Assembly: GCA_015064205.1 (NCBI GenBank)
Contig: SVSR01000015.1
Span: 1-45,284, forward strand
Length of the DNA stretch: 45,284 bases
Direction of reading: 5' to 3'
From: Oscillospiraceae bacterium
GTDB lineage: Bacteria; Bacillota; Clostridia; Oscillospirales; CAG-272
In this document: piece by piece, positions 1 through 8,073 of the stretch
How positions within the stretch are numbered: the first letter of the stretch is position 1
Layout: each line of letters begins with the position of its first letter
Notes under the pieces: model-generated
What the model was told of the DNA's origin: nothing
Databases searched by the model: none
What the model saw: only the letters and a program-made list of their open reading frames with translations
Position numbers and translations under genes: made by a program

Positions 1-5
1 AAATA

Positions 6-665
6 ATGATAAAAGCGGTAGTCTTTGACCTTGACGGAACACTTCTTGACACGGTAAGCACGATAGCTTTTTACGGCAACAGTGCCATGAAAAAATTCGG
101 ACTGTGTGAGTTTGAGATTGACAGATATAAGATTTTTGTCGGAAACGGGGCAAAAACGCTTATAATGCGCATGCTTGAAGCGGCAGGCGTTGATACGGCA
201 GAGTATTTTGACAGGGTATATACATATTATAACGAAATATACAATGCAGACCCGATCGGCCAGACAAAGCCCTATGACGGCATATGCGAGTTGCTTGAAG
301 AATTAAGTGCTCTCGGTATAAAGCAGACGGTACTTTCAAACAAGCCCGATTATGCAACCAAGGGCGTTGCAAAAAGATTCTTTGATAACGTTTTTGACGG
401 TGTATACGGCGGCAGAGAAGGAATTGAGCTTAAGCCTCACCCCGGAGCCCTGCTTTCGATACTTGAAGAGCTTGATGTAAAGCCTGATGAGTGTGTGTTT
501 ATTGGCGACACTTACGTTGATATACGTACGGGAAAAAATGCAGGCGCCCATACGATTGGAGTGCTCTGGGGATTCAGAGGCAGAGATGAGCTTGAAGGCG
601 AGGGTGCAGAGTATATAGTTTCTCACCCGTCTGAGATAGCAGAGATAATAAAAAACATAAAATAA
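6..665 (+). CDS. gph: HAD-family phosphatase, phosphoglycolate phosphatase-like
   Basis: A 219-residue HAD-superfamily hydrolase, the usual length for the Gph/PGP group that dephosphorylates 2-phosphoglycolate or similar small phosphates in the cytoplasm. Seen in the sequence: motif I FDLDGTLLDT at residues 7-16 (nucleophile D8, general acid D10), motif II VLSNK near 110, motif III lysine in ELKPHP near 142, and motif IV FIGDTYVD near 167. The helical cap between motifs I and II is of the C1 type. The start at base 6 gives MIKAVVFD, the normal N terminus of the family; its ribosome site would lie at the window edge. A hairpin terminator follows directly. The exact substrate cannot be read from sequence; pyrophosphatase PpaX is an alternative. 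Confidence 0.85.
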   Translation: MIKAVVFDLDGTLLDTVSTIAFYGNSAMKKFGLCEFEIDRYKIFVGNGAKTLIMRMLEAAGVDTAEYFDRVYTYYNEIYNADPIGQTKPYDGICELLEELSALGIKQTVLSNKPDYATKGVAKRFFDNVFDGVYGGREGIELKPHPGALLSILEELDVKPDECVFIGDTYVDIRTGKNAGAHTIGVLWGFRGRDELEGEGAEYIVSHPSEIAEIIKNIK

Positions 666-700
666 AGGAGAGCGTTTCGCTCTCCTTTATTTTATGTTTT
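662..700. terminator. Bidirectional intrinsic terminator between gph and alaX
   Basis: The inverted repeat AAAGGAGAGCG / CGCTCTCCTTT with a short TTT-centred loop is flanked by A-rich sequence on the left and T-rich sequence on the right. It can therefore end transcription from both convergent genes. Confidence 0.8.
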
Positions 701-1868
701 ATAAATTTAATGTACGCTCAATATCTTCTCTTGCAGCCATTATGCTTCCCGATATCATAGTATCTGTGCCGCCGCCGCGAGCAGAAAAACTCTCGTTTAA
801 TATCGCTGAAATCTCTCTCGGCGTTGGCTTAGTATCCGCTTTTGCCGTGATAATATAAGTGTAGGAACCGTCACCTTTCTCACAGAATACTGCCGCGAAG
901 CTCTCGGTTTTATCTGCCGCGGCATTTGCAAGCTCACGTGCCTCTCCGGCGGCAAGTATGCTGTCGAAAATAATGATCGGAGCAGAACTTTCCTTTAGCG
1001 AATTCATCCGCTCCTTTAAGCATGTGCGCCTGAGAGCCGACATCTCGCTTTTAAGCTTGGTGCACTCGTCAAAAAGACGCTTTACACCCGGACATACGTC
1101 AAGCTGCTTTACCGAAAGCATATTTGAGATCTCGCGGTTGCGGTTGTATCTTTCACTGTAGTCTGCAAGAGCGCGGTAGCCGCAAAGCATGTGTATGCGA
1201 ATGCCGCCCTTATAGTGAATAAAATCAAGAAGCTTGATAATGCCGATCTCTCCCGTGCGCGATACGTGAGGCGCACAGCATGCGCAGACGTCAACACCGT
1301 CTATTGTAACTATCCGCACGTTTTCAAAAAGCTCAAGCTTGCTTCTGTATTCAAGGACCTTCAGCTCATCGGCAGACGGAAATTCTGCTTTGATTTCAAT
1401 ATTCTTATATACAATTGAATTTGCAATACGTTCTATATTATCAAGCTCTTCACGTGTGAGCACACCGTCAAAATCAAGAGTAACGTCGTCATGGCCAAGG
1501 TGAAAACCAACGTTGTTAAGCCCATGAAGCTTTGATATAAGCCCCGACACTATATGCTCGCCCGAATGGCACTGCATCTTTTCAAAACGGTTTTGAAAAT
1601 CTATTTTACCGTGTACTTGGTTGCCTGCTTCTAAGGGCTTATCTGTGATATGAATGATAACGCCGTCGCGCTCGCGCACGTCAAGCACGCGGCATGAGTC
1701 TAATACTCCTGTATCGGCATACTGACCGCCCTCCTCGGGGAAAAAGGCGGTTTTGTCAAGTACTGTTTCAAAACATCCTTTATCGGACTTTTCACAAGAA
1801 AGTACAAGCGCGTCAAATTCACTTAAATAAGCGTCTGTATAATATAGTTTTTCGGTTTTTTTAGTCAT
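699..1868 (-). CDS. Alanyl-tRNA editing protein (AlaX-L type, DHHA1 C-terminal domain)
   Basis: A 389-residue freestanding trans-editing protein homologous to the AlaRS editing domain; such proteins hydrolyse mischarged Ser- or Gly-tRNA(Ala). The zinc-binding pair is visible as HSGEH (H101, H105) and CACCAPH (C197, H201). FFPEEGGQYADTG at 42-54 is the typical AlaRS/AlaX entry motif. A C-terminal part ending in GGGTDTMISG resembles DHHA1 and marks the long AlaX-L class. I chose the ATG at 1868 because a GGAAG site lies eight bases upstream and the protein then begins MTKKTEKLYYTD; an in-frame ATG at 1874 and a longer frame to 1928 are less likely. It is monocistronic and opposite to its neighbours. 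Confidence 0.88.
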   Translation of the reverse strand: MTKKTEKLYYTDAYLSEFDALVLSCEKSDKGCFETVLDKTAFFPEEGGQYADTGVLDSCRVLDVRERDGVIIHITDKPLEAGNQVHGKIDFQNRFEKMQCHSGEHIVSGLISKLHGLNNVGFHLGHDDVTLDFDGVLTREELDNIERIANSIVYKNIEIKAEFPSADELKVLEYRSKLELFENVRIVTIDGVDVCACCAPHVSRTGEIGIIKLLDFIHYKGGIRIHMLCGYRALADYSERYNRNREISNMLSVKQLDVCPGVKRLFDECTKLKSEMSALRRTCLKERMNSLKESSAPIIIFDSILAAGEARELANAAADKTESFAAVFCEKGDGSYTYIITAKADTKPTPREISAILNESFSARGGGTDTMISGSIMAAREDIERTLNL

Positions 1869-1967
1869 AATCATTACTTCCGTGTTTTTTGATATTTCAA
1901 TTATAACAGTTATCAAAGATAATTGCAAGCGGTATGCTATTGTAACATAAACTTAATATAATCGCTA

Positions 1968-1996
1968 TTGCGAAAAGGTGTAATATGTGATAAAAT
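1968..1996 (+). promoter_or_regulatory. Predicted promoter of the sigma factor/SLH operon
   Basis: A TTGCGA -35 box (1968-1973), a 17-bp spacer and a TAAAAT -10 box (1991-1996) lie about 70 bp before the sigma factor start. This is a housekeeping-type match; an additional ECF-type autoregulated promoter cannot be excluded. Confidence 0.5.
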
Positions 1997-2064
1997 GAAA
2001 AAAACAGTGAGTGTTTCAAACCTTGCACGTGTATAAATAATGAATAATGAGAGAAGGTGGCACA

Positions 2065-2607
2065 TTGTCTGCCGGCAACGAGCTTTTTCGCAGATATCTT
2101 GACGGCGATATGAAAGCTTTTGACGAGATAGTTAAAGCTTATCGCGAGAATCTGATATTTTTTGTGATGCGCTACGTACGTTCTTCCTCTCTTGCCGAGG
2201 AGATAGCGCAAGACGCATTTGTTGAACTGCTTTTACATAAACACAGATATAATTTTTCCTGTTCGCTTAAAACTTATTTGTTTACCATAGCTAAGAATAA
2301 AGCTATAAATCATCTCAGACGTCAGAAGTTTTTAAGCGATGAAGAAATCGATATAAACACAAAGTCAGACGAAGATGAGCTCGCCCAAAAACTTATCAAA
2401 GATGAGCAGAGCGCTATGCTCTATAAGGTTCTGGAAAGGCTTAACGGCGATTACAGATGCGCGCTTCATCTTGTATATATCGAAAATCTTTCGTATGACG
2501 ATGCCGGTAAGGTAATGGGCAAGAACCGAAAACAGATAGAAAACCTTGTTTTCCGCGCTAAAGCGGCGGCAAGAAACGAATTTGAAAAAGGGGGGATCAT
2601 GCTATGA
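2065..2607 (+). CDS. RNA polymerase sigma factor, ECF/sigma-70 family
   Basis: A sigma factor of about 180 residues with only regions 2 and 4, the ECF layout. Region 2 runs from FRRYLDGDMKAFDEIVKAY through SLAEEIAQDAFVELL to the -10 recognition helix ending TYLFTIAKNKAINHLRR. Region 4 contains NLSYDDAGKVMGKNRKQIE, a helix-turn-helix for -35 binding. I favour TTG at 2065 because AGAAGGTGG sits just before it; an in-frame ATG at 2047 has no ribosome site. The gene overlaps the following membrane protein by four bases (ATGA), which implies translational coupling as in sigma/anti-sigma pairs. The regulon is unknown, but the surface protein two genes downstream is an obvious candidate. Confidence 0.85.
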   Translation: MSAGNELFRRYLDGDMKAFDEIVKAYRENLIFFVMRYVRSSSLAEEIAQDAFVELLLHKHRYNFSCSLKTYLFTIAKNKAINHLRRQKFLSDEEIDINTKSDEDELAQKLIKDEQSAMLYKVLERLNGDYRCALHLVYIENLSYDDAGKVMGKNRKQIENLVFRAKAAARNEFEKGGIML

Positions 2608-3320
2608 AGAGTGAAAAAGAATTTTTGGACGGCGTATATGAGAAATATGAAAAAGAGCTTGAAAGCCGCCGTAAGCGCACTAAAATGCTTTCTATGTGTG
2701 CAACGCTTTCTGCTTGCGCATGTGTTGCTATCGTTGTTGCCGTAAGAGTTGCGCCTGATATAAGCAACGTAGCAGAAGATGCGGCGTTGGCAGACGCGGC
2801 ATACGGTTATACATCGCAGAATATGTATTCCTCCTCAAAAGAGTCCCCGGAAGAGGCAGTTTTGGAAATGGCAAAATCATATAAAGCTGCAGTAACGACG
2901 CAGAGCACTGCAGATCATGTTTTGGATATGGCAGAAGACGGGATCGTGTTAACAGAGTCCGCAGAAGCCCCGGAGGCTGAAGAAGTTATAGCGGAATCGG
3001 ATGAAGACTATGGCGCGCCATACAGTAATGCAGGCAATTTCACATTTAATCTTTATACGTCAAATTCACAGACTGTGTATGCGGATAAAATAGAGTATAC
3101 CGATGAAGACGGTACGCTTATCGCAACGGCGTATCTAAACGATGTTAGGGGCTTTTCGTGCATCGGATGCACTTATCCTCTGCTTGCTGAGGCTGACGGT
3201 GGATATTATATAAACCATAATATGAACGGTGAGAGCATAGTATTGTTTTTAAACGGAGAACAGTATGAAAAAGAGCTTGCACAGTCTGTTGCAGACTCTA
3301 TTATATATGATGAAGACTGA
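2604..3320 (+). CDS. Single-pass membrane protein, probable anti-sigma factor
   Basis: A 238-residue protein of no family I can name with certainty. It has a short charged cytoplasmic N terminus (residues 1-27, Lys/Arg/Glu-rich), one membrane segment around residues 28-48 rich in Ala, Cys and Val, and then an acidic extracytoplasmic region. The final ~90 residues look like a compact beta-rich domain (TFNLYTSNSQTVYADKIEY onwards). Its position immediately after, and overlapping, the ECF sigma gene, together with the topology, suggests that it holds the sigma factor at the membrane and senses an outside signal. That role is inferred from context; no ZAS or RsgI motif was recognised. The ribosome site is a GGGGGG run before the ATG. 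Confidence 0.6.
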   Translation: MKSEKEFLDGVYEKYEKELESRRKRTKMLSMCATLSACACVAIVVAVRVAPDISNVAEDAALADAAYGYTSQNMYSSSKESPEEAVLEMAKSYKAAVTTQSTADHVLDMAEDGIVLTESAEAPEAEEVIAESDEDYGAPYSNAGNFTFNLYTSNSQTVYADKIEYTDEDGTLIATAYLNDVRGFSCIGCTYPLLAEADGGYYINHNMNGESIVLFLNGEQYEKELAQSVADSIIYDED

Positions 3321-3336
3321 AAGGACGGTATATGTT

Positions 3337-5523
3337 ATGAAGAAACTTCTTGCAACGATTGCCATAGGCTGTGCGCTTTCTCTTTCGGCAGGAGCCGTAA
3401 CACCCTATCTGATAAGTCAGGATAAAGCCTTCTATGACGGCTCGGCTGTTATTTTGGATAAAGAAATACTGCCGCTTTCACAAGCCGACGTTTCTTCTGC
3501 AATAGAGGCAAGCAGACGCGTTCTTCCCGACACTGCCGCATACGATGAATTCAGATATGATTCTAATACCCGAACGGGTGAATACGGCGAGGAGATCACG
3601 CTGAATTTATATTGGACAAATAACGAGTCGGGAGATAATGCAAATGTCAGCGTTAATACGGATGGTTATATTATAAGCTTTTCAAAAAGTTACGAGAGAA
3701 TAAGTGATAAACCCATTCCCGAAATATCGCAGGCAGACGCGCTGGATATAGCGTATAAATTCGTATGCGCGGCAAATCCCGAAAGCGCTGAGTATTATAG
3801 CGTTGATTTTGCCAATGTAGATTACAGAAAATATAATGCAACTTATTCTGTAAGCTTTTCTGCAAACAAAAACGGCATAATGATACCGGGAGCAACGGCT
3901 CAGGTGACCGTATCATACCTTACGGGAGAAATATATTCTTATTCAACAAGCCTTGCATCAAATCTTGACTCTGGAAATGAAGAGCCGCTTGATGAAACAG
4001 AGGTAAAAGAACTGTTTGCAAAAAAATATCCGATGAAGCTTGAATATTCGGTAGCTTACGACAAAATAGCAAAGAAATCCTACGTTGATCTCGTTTACGT
4101 ACCATCCGGTACCGATAAGCTTATTAGCACCGCCGGCGAGCTTCTTGAGCGCATAAACGTTAAGGGCGGATATAAATTTGCGATGAATTCATCTGCAGCT
4201 ATGGATTCGGCAGAAACTGAGTCTGCAGTTGAAGGCGCTTTCGGCCTTACGAGTGTTGAGTCTGCGGGAATAGAATATCAGGACACGTTCTATAAGCCTG
4301 AGGACGTAAGCATGCTTATTAAGGCTCATAGCGAAATGGTATTTGACGATGAAAGCAAGATAAAAGAGTCTAATCTTTATAAAACAACTTCTTCATATTC
4401 GGATAAGGTCACTTATAAGCTTTCGGTAAATTATGAGTCCGAGGGATACAATACTTGGGTTGAAATAAATGCCGAGAGCGGAGAAATACTCGATTATTCG
4501 GCATATGACAAAAACTATGAAAAGAACCCCGTAGATGTTGAAGATATAGATGATTTGACAGAAGAATTCAGAGCTATATCCGATAAGCTTGTGAAAAAGC
4601 TTTACCCTGATACTTATGCTGAGTACGTGCTTGATGATAACGGCGTCTATATTCCCGATGAAATAAATACCTGGAATGGAATAGGATTTGTTTATACCCG
4701 ATACAATCAGGGACTGCCCTTTGAAAGAGATGCAATCGGAATCGTTGTAAGACTCGGAAACAAAAAGGTTACAAGCATAAGCTACAATTACAGCGACTGC
4801 GAATTTCCGTCTGCTGAGGGAATAATATCAGCAGAAGACGCGCTTGAAATATATACTAAAAACGTTGGTATTGAACCGATGCTTTATCCCACAGTCAAGC
4901 TTGACGAGGGTAAAATATACGTAGCTTCGGGCGACACGACCACCGCGAAAAAGCGCCTGTTTATCGGATACGGCTATACTTACGGAAACTATAAAATTGA
5001 CGCTCATACGGGCGAAAGCGACAGTGTTGTTACAGAACCCGAGTACTTCAAAAATATCGCGTTTACAGACGTAAATGATGCTGCTCTTCATAAAAAGCTT
5101 AATACTCTTGCAGATATGAATATCATAAAGCGAACAGATAAATTCGAGCCGGAGCGAACAATGACTCAGGGTGAATATGCACAGATGCTGCAAAGCGTGC
5201 TTCCTATTCCCGAGGTCTATGCATCAAGCACAGATGACACGGCGGTATTTGGTGAAAACTATGATCCCGCAAAGACGCTTACGCGTGCAAACGCTGTAAA
5301 GGCTATCGTTTATGCAAAGGGATATTCTGAGGTAGCAGAGCTTGAGGGGATATACGTAACGCGCTTTGAAGATGATGAAATGATACCAGCTGACGTAAAA
5401 GGATACGTTGCAATAGCGCAGGGACTGGGGCTTCTTTATAAAGTGAGATCAAATTTCATGCCCGACGCGGAAGTTACAAAAGCCTTTGCGGCAGAGCTTA
5501 TCCATGCCGAGGTATGCAGATAA
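3337..5523 (+). CDS. Secreted surface protein with YcdB/YcdC repeats and C-terminal SLH domains
   Basis: A 728-residue exported protein. It starts MKKLLATIAIGCALSLSAGA, a classical signal peptide, so ATG 3337 behind AAGGACGG is preferred over a longer in-frame start at 3265 that overlaps the previous gene. Residues ~20-570 contain repeated PepSY-like YcdB/YcdC units, visible as recurring ISQADALDIAYKF / ISAEDALEIYTKN helices followed by paired strands and 'VNTDGYI', 'INAESGEILDYS', 'IDAHTGE' hairpins. The C terminus (~575-728) has S-layer-homology-type units: FTDVNDAALHKKLNTLADMNI, then MTQGEYAQML and LTRANAVKAIVYAKGY. It is probably attached to cell-wall polymer. It is the third gene of the ECF sigma operon and so a likely regulatory target or sensor partner. 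No catalytic residues were recognised. Confidence 0.82.
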   Translation: MKKLLATIAIGCALSLSAGAVTPYLISQDKAFYDGSAVILDKEILPLSQADVSSAIEASRRVLPDTAAYDEFRYDSNTRTGEYGEEITLNLYWTNNESGDNANVSVNTDGYIISFSKSYERISDKPIPEISQADALDIAYKFVCAANPESAEYYSVDFANVDYRKYNATYSVSFSANKNGIMIPGATAQVTVSYLTGEIYSYSTSLASNLDSGNEEPLDETEVKELFAKKYPMKLEYSVAYDKIAKKSYVDLVYVPSGTDKLISTAGELLERINVKGGYKFAMNSSAAMDSAETESAVEGAFGLTSVESAGIEYQDTFYKPEDVSMLIKAHSEMVFDDESKIKESNLYKTTSSYSDKVTYKLSVNYESEGYNTWVEINAESGEILDYSAYDKNYEKNPVDVEDIDDLTEEFRAISDKLVKKLYPDTYAEYVLDDNGVYIPDEINTWNGIGFVYTRYNQGLPFERDAIGIVVRLGNKKVTSISYNYSDCEFPSAEGIISAEDALEIYTKNVGIEPMLYPTVKLDEGKIYVASGDTTTAKKRLFIGYGYTYGNYKIDAHTGESDSVVTEPEYFKNIAFTDVNDAALHKKLNTLADMNIIKRTDKFEPERTMTQGEYAQMLQSVLPIPEVYASSTDDTAVFGENYDPAKTLTRANAVKAIVYAKGYSEVAELEGIYVTRFEDDEMIPADVKGYVAIAQGLGLLYKVRSNFMPDAEVTKAFAAELIHAEVCR

Positions 5524-5527
5524 AATA

Positions 5528-5558
5528 TAAAAAGCACCGATACTGTCGGTGCTTTTTA
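5528..5558 (+). terminator. Intrinsic terminator after the SLH gene
   Basis: AAAAAGCACCGA and TCGGTGCTTTTT form a GC-rich hairpin with a T-tract directly after the SLH protein stop codon. Confidence 0.85.
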
Positions 5559-5576
5559 TATCAAAAAATCATATCC

Positions 5577-5662
5577 ATATGCCGCAAGGCATATTTCACA
5601 TTGCGAAGCAATATTTCACGCACAAAATTCATTTCACAAATCCCGAAGGGATTTATTTCATT
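5577..5662. repeat. Short-hairpin array with ATTTCAC spacers (array 1)
   Basis: A run of small perfect hairpins, ATATGCC/GGCATAT, ATTGC/GCAAT and AAATCCC/GGGATTT, is joined by the repeated spacer TTTCAC. It lies on the 3' side of tRNA-His, separated from it only by the GCACTGC terminator. The same construction follows tRNA-Gly at 38,891. It has no coding potential of its own. Confidence 0.75.
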
Positions 5663-5663
5663 G

Positions 5664-5693
5664 AAAAAAGCACTGCTATTGCAGTGCTTTTTT
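5664..5693 (-). terminator. Terminator of the tRNA-Arg/tRNA-His unit
   Basis: AAAAAGCACTGC, a four-base loop, and GCAGTGCTTTTTT end the minus-strand tRNA transcript five bases past the tRNA-His CCA. The hairpin is essentially identical to the one after tRNA-Gly at 38,864. Confidence 0.85.
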
Positions 5694-5697
5694 CTGA

Positions 5698-5775
5698 TGG
5701 GGTGAGATATCGGATTCGAACCGACGGCCTTCAGGGCCACAACCTGACGCTCTAACCAACTGAGCTAATCCCACC
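5698..5775 (-). tRNA. tRNA-His (GUG)
   Basis: The cloverleaf can be folded by eye: acceptor GTGGGAT pairs with ATCTCAC, the anticodon stem is TCAGG/CCTGA, and the loop TTGTGGC gives anticodon GTG. An extra 5' G faces C73, the identity hallmark of tRNA-His. A CCA end is encoded. Confidence 0.95.
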
Positions 5776-5778
5776 ATA

Positions 5779-5855
5779 TGGCGTACCTTGAGGGACTCGA
5801 ACCCCCGACCTACTGCTTAGAAGGCAGTTGCTCTATCCAGCTGAGCTAAAGGTAC
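5779..5855 (-). tRNA. tRNA-Arg (UCU)
   Basis: Acceptor GTACCTT pairs with AAGGTAC, the discriminator is G, and CCA is encoded. The anticodon stem ACTGC/GCAGT encloses loop CTTCTAA, giving anticodon TCT. Only three bases separate it from tRNA-His downstream, so both are processed from one transcript. Confidence 0.95.
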
Positions 5856-5877
5856 GTGTTTTGTGTCAACGCAAGAT

Positions 5878-5906
5878 ATTATACCATAACACATTTAGCT
5901 TGTCAA
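5878..5906 (-). promoter_or_regulatory. Promoter of the tRNA-Arg/tRNA-His unit
   Basis: On the minus strand TTGACA (5906-5901), a 17-bp spacer and TATAAT (5883-5878) form a perfect consensus promoter just upstream of tRNA-Arg. Confidence 0.85.
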
Positions 5907-6012
5907 TAGCTTTTCAGACATTTTTTCAAGATTTTTCGTATATATAATTGTGTGAAACAATACCTGTAAATGCAGTATTTACTGACGATAATGACGAAAT
6001 TCGTCCTTGTGC

Positions 6013-6041
6013 TTGTATTTTGTGTAAAATTGTGGTACAAT
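6013..6041 (+). promoter_or_regulatory. Predicted promoter of the pepD-like gene
   Basis: TTGTAT (6013-6018), a 17-bp spacer and TACAAT (6036-6041) lie 62 bp before the ATG. I see nothing else in the rest of the 5907-6102 gap. Confidence 0.6.
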
Positions 6042-6102
6042 GATATAAATATGTTAACACAAAAAAGGCATATAATACTTGTGATATAACGGAGGAACTA
6101 TT

Positions 6103-7533
6103 ATGCCCTTGAATACAGATTATAAAAATGCCCCTGCTTACAAATTCTTTGAAAGCATATGCAGGATACCTCACGGCTCAGGTAACGAAAAGGCTATTGC
6201 AGATTACGTTGAAGCTTTTGCCAAAGAGCGCGGACTTTATTCATACCGCGACAGTTTTGATAACGTCCTTATCAGGCGTACGGCTACACCCGGATACGAA
6301 AATAAGCCTGCGGTGCTTCTTCAGGGCCATCTTGATATGGTTTGCGAAAAAGTACCCGGTCTTGAATTCGACTTTCTGAGAGACGCAATTCAGACAGAAG
6401 AGCGCGGCGGATGGCTTTATGCTAAGTCAACCACTCTCGGAGCTGACGACGGCGCGGCTGTTGCTATAATGCTTGCGATACTTGACGATAATGACTATAA
6501 GTCGCCTGCAATCGAATGCCTTTTTACAACGAGCGAGGAAACGGCGCTTGTCGGAGCAACTAATTTTGACTATACAAAGATCAATGCGCGCAGAATGATA
6601 AACATTGATACCGAAGAAGAGGGCGAAGCCGTTGCAGGAAGCGCGGGCGGCGTCAGATGCAGAATTACGAGAAAGCTTGAAAGAGAAGCTCTGACAGACG
6701 GCGTAAAAGCAGTTAAAATCACAGTCGGCGGACTTAAAGGCGGACATTCGGGAACGGATATTGCACTCGGCAGAACGAGCGCGTGCGTTACAATGTCAAA
6801 GCTATTAAAGCTTCTTGGAGATAGAATTACAATTGTACAGATACTCGGCGGTAATATGGATAATGCGATAGCGCGCGACTGTGTTGCTGTTGTTGTATGT
6901 GATGATACAGCACCGGTATTTGATATCGTACGCGACTATGAAACAACGCTTAAAGCAAAAGTTATTGAAGATGATAGTGCAGTATTTGTAACGGCAGAAG
7001 AAGTGAGTGCGGATTCTGTTATGACAAAAGAGCTCTCTATCTCGGTTGTTGCGCTTGCAAATGAGCTTTTGCACGGTGTTTATGCTATGAGCCGTGATAT
7101 GGAGGGGCTTGTTGAAAGCTCTGCTAATTTCGCTTCCTTCAAAGAAGAAAACGGTCAGATCATGATAACGATGTCCTGCCGTTCATCGGTTGCGCCGTCG
7201 CTTGCCAACATGAAAGAAACGATAGAAGAAAAAGCACGTGCCAACGGCTTTGAAGTGAAGTTTGAGGGAGAATATCCCGGTTGGCAGTACTGCCCCGATT
7301 CTGAGCTTATTCAGATATTCAAGGAAACTTACAAAAAGACGTCTGGCGAAGAGGGAAGAGTTGTTGCAATACATGCAGGACTTGAATGCGGTCTTATAAA
7401 GGCGGCAATACCCGATATGGATATTCTTTCAATAGGACCGACGATAAGAGACGCGCATACGCCAAACGAACATATGGAGATAGGCTCGTTTATAAGGCTT
7501 TATGACCTTGTCCGCGAAATGATAAATGCATAA
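6103..7533 (+). CDS. pepD: Aminoacyl-histidine dipeptidase (M20 metallopeptidase)
   Basis: A 476-residue cytosolic M20-family dipeptidase of the PepD/carnosinase type, cleaving Xaa-His and other dipeptides with two zinc ions. Expected residues are present: GHLDMV (H76, catalytic D78), TLGADDG (metal D115), SEETALVGA (catalytic E145, metal E146), NIDTEEEGE (metal D169), and a C-terminal His near the end in the DAHTPNEHME segment. The lid/dimerisation domain lies between about 180 and 385. The length fits PepD. The start is supported by GGAGG eight bases upstream. It has its own promoter and terminator, so it is monocistronic. Family assignment is firm; substrate preference is inferred. Confidence 0.93.
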   Translation: MPLNTDYKNAPAYKFFESICRIPHGSGNEKAIADYVEAFAKERGLYSYRDSFDNVLIRRTATPGYENKPAVLLQGHLDMVCEKVPGLEFDFLRDAIQTEERGGWLYAKSTTLGADDGAAVAIMLAILDDNDYKSPAIECLFTTSEETALVGATNFDYTKINARRMINIDTEEEGEAVAGSAGGVRCRITRKLEREALTDGVKAVKITVGGLKGGHSGTDIALGRTSACVTMSKLLKLLGDRITIVQILGGNMDNAIARDCVAVVVCDDTAPVFDIVRDYETTLKAKVIEDDSAVFVTAEEVSADSVMTKELSISVVALANELLHGVYAMSRDMEGLVESSANFASFKEENGQIMITMSCRSSVAPSLANMKETIEEKARANGFEVKFEGEYPGWQYCPDSELIQIFKETYKKTSGEEGRVVAIHAGLECGLIKAAIPDMDILSIGPTIRDAHTPNEHMEIGSFIRLYDLVREMINA

Positions 7534-7595
7534 AACAGGCAAATGAACAGGTTAAATGACTCCCCTTTAAAAAGTGGAGGCTATAAAACGGACGA

Positions 7596-7619
7596 AGGCA
7601 CCCTCTCGGGTGCCTTTTT
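7596..7619 (+). terminator. Intrinsic terminator after pepD
   Basis: GGCACCC, a short loop and GGGTGCC are followed by TTTTT about 60 bp past the pepD stop. Confidence 0.85.
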
Positions 7620-7660
7620 GTACGGCTAGATTGATGCTGCAACTAAGAGGAAAAACTATT

Positions 7661-7855
7661 TTATGTTATAAGACCTGCCTCGCGTAAATCATCATCGGTG
7701 ATCTTATGATTATCACGTTCAAAATCAGCAATATGCTCGCGAATCCAACAGGCGACCTGAGAGCTGACGCTTCTGCCGTTATATTTTGCAATATAATGTA
7801 ATTTCAAAAGAAGCTTCGACTCAATGCGTAAACCAAAGTGCTTAGTCTTATTCAA
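7661..7855 (-). CDS. Small ribbon-helix-helix (Arc-like) DNA-binding protein
   Basis: A 64-residue protein. FGLRIESKLLLKLHYIAKYN followed by GRSVSSQVACWIREHI fits a ribbon-helix-helix fold of the Arc type: one basic beta strand and two helices that dimerise on DNA. The first codon is TTG (7855-7853), chosen because AAAGGAG lies eight bases upstream; an ATG four codons earlier is out of frame. It lies directly downstream of structured RNA copy 1 on the same strand and could be expressed by read-through of that RNA's terminator. The lack of a toxin-like partner argues against a toxin-antitoxin pair. The target is unknown. Confidence 0.7.
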   Translation of the reverse strand: MNKTKHFGLRIESKLLLKLHYIAKYNGRSVSSQVACWIREHIADFERDNHKITDDDLREAGLIT

Positions 7856-7910
7856 TCTTTCATCTCCTTTCCCAAAAACGTCTAATGAGCCGCTTTTTTA
7901 CGTGCACAAT

Positions 7911-8070
7911 AAAAAAGTGCGCTCCAACGAGGGAACGCACCGAAAAAGTGCTTTCCCACATTGTTGCTACACAAGTTCATCTTAACCGAGGGTATAGATA
8001 AAGAAGAGAAAACACCTTTTGCCAAAGTATTTTTCCCACGATTAAGACAAATATGAACTTATGTAGCAAC
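7911..8070 (-). ncRNA. Structured noncoding RNA, copy 1 (unassigned family)
   Basis: A ~160-nt transcript predicted from its own promoter to an intrinsic terminator. Folding by eye gives an 18-bp closing helix with one G-U pair (8053-8070 with 7963-7980), a second helix CTTAATCG/CGGTTAAG (8039-8046 with 7981-7988), an inner hairpin around ACTTT-GGCAA-AAGGT, a pyrimidine-rich 3' internal loop, and a 3' hairpin GTGCGTTCC/GGAGCGCAC plus six Us as terminator. The second copy at 33501-33666 (plus) has the same loops but compensated changes in the helices. No protein is encoded. A 6S-like RNA is the closest known shape I can think of, but the large symmetric bubble is missing and I do not assign it. 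Confidence 0.75.
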
Positions 8071-8073
8071 CAT

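Noticed and set aside
7661-7855. Antitoxin of a toxin-antitoxin pair
   Set aside because: The protein has an RHH fold common in antitoxins, but no toxin-like gene is adjacent on either side.
7911-8070. Naming the structured RNA as 6S RNA
   Set aside because: Length and closing stem fit, but the large central bubble is replaced by a 3'-sided internal loop and I cannot verify against a covariance model.
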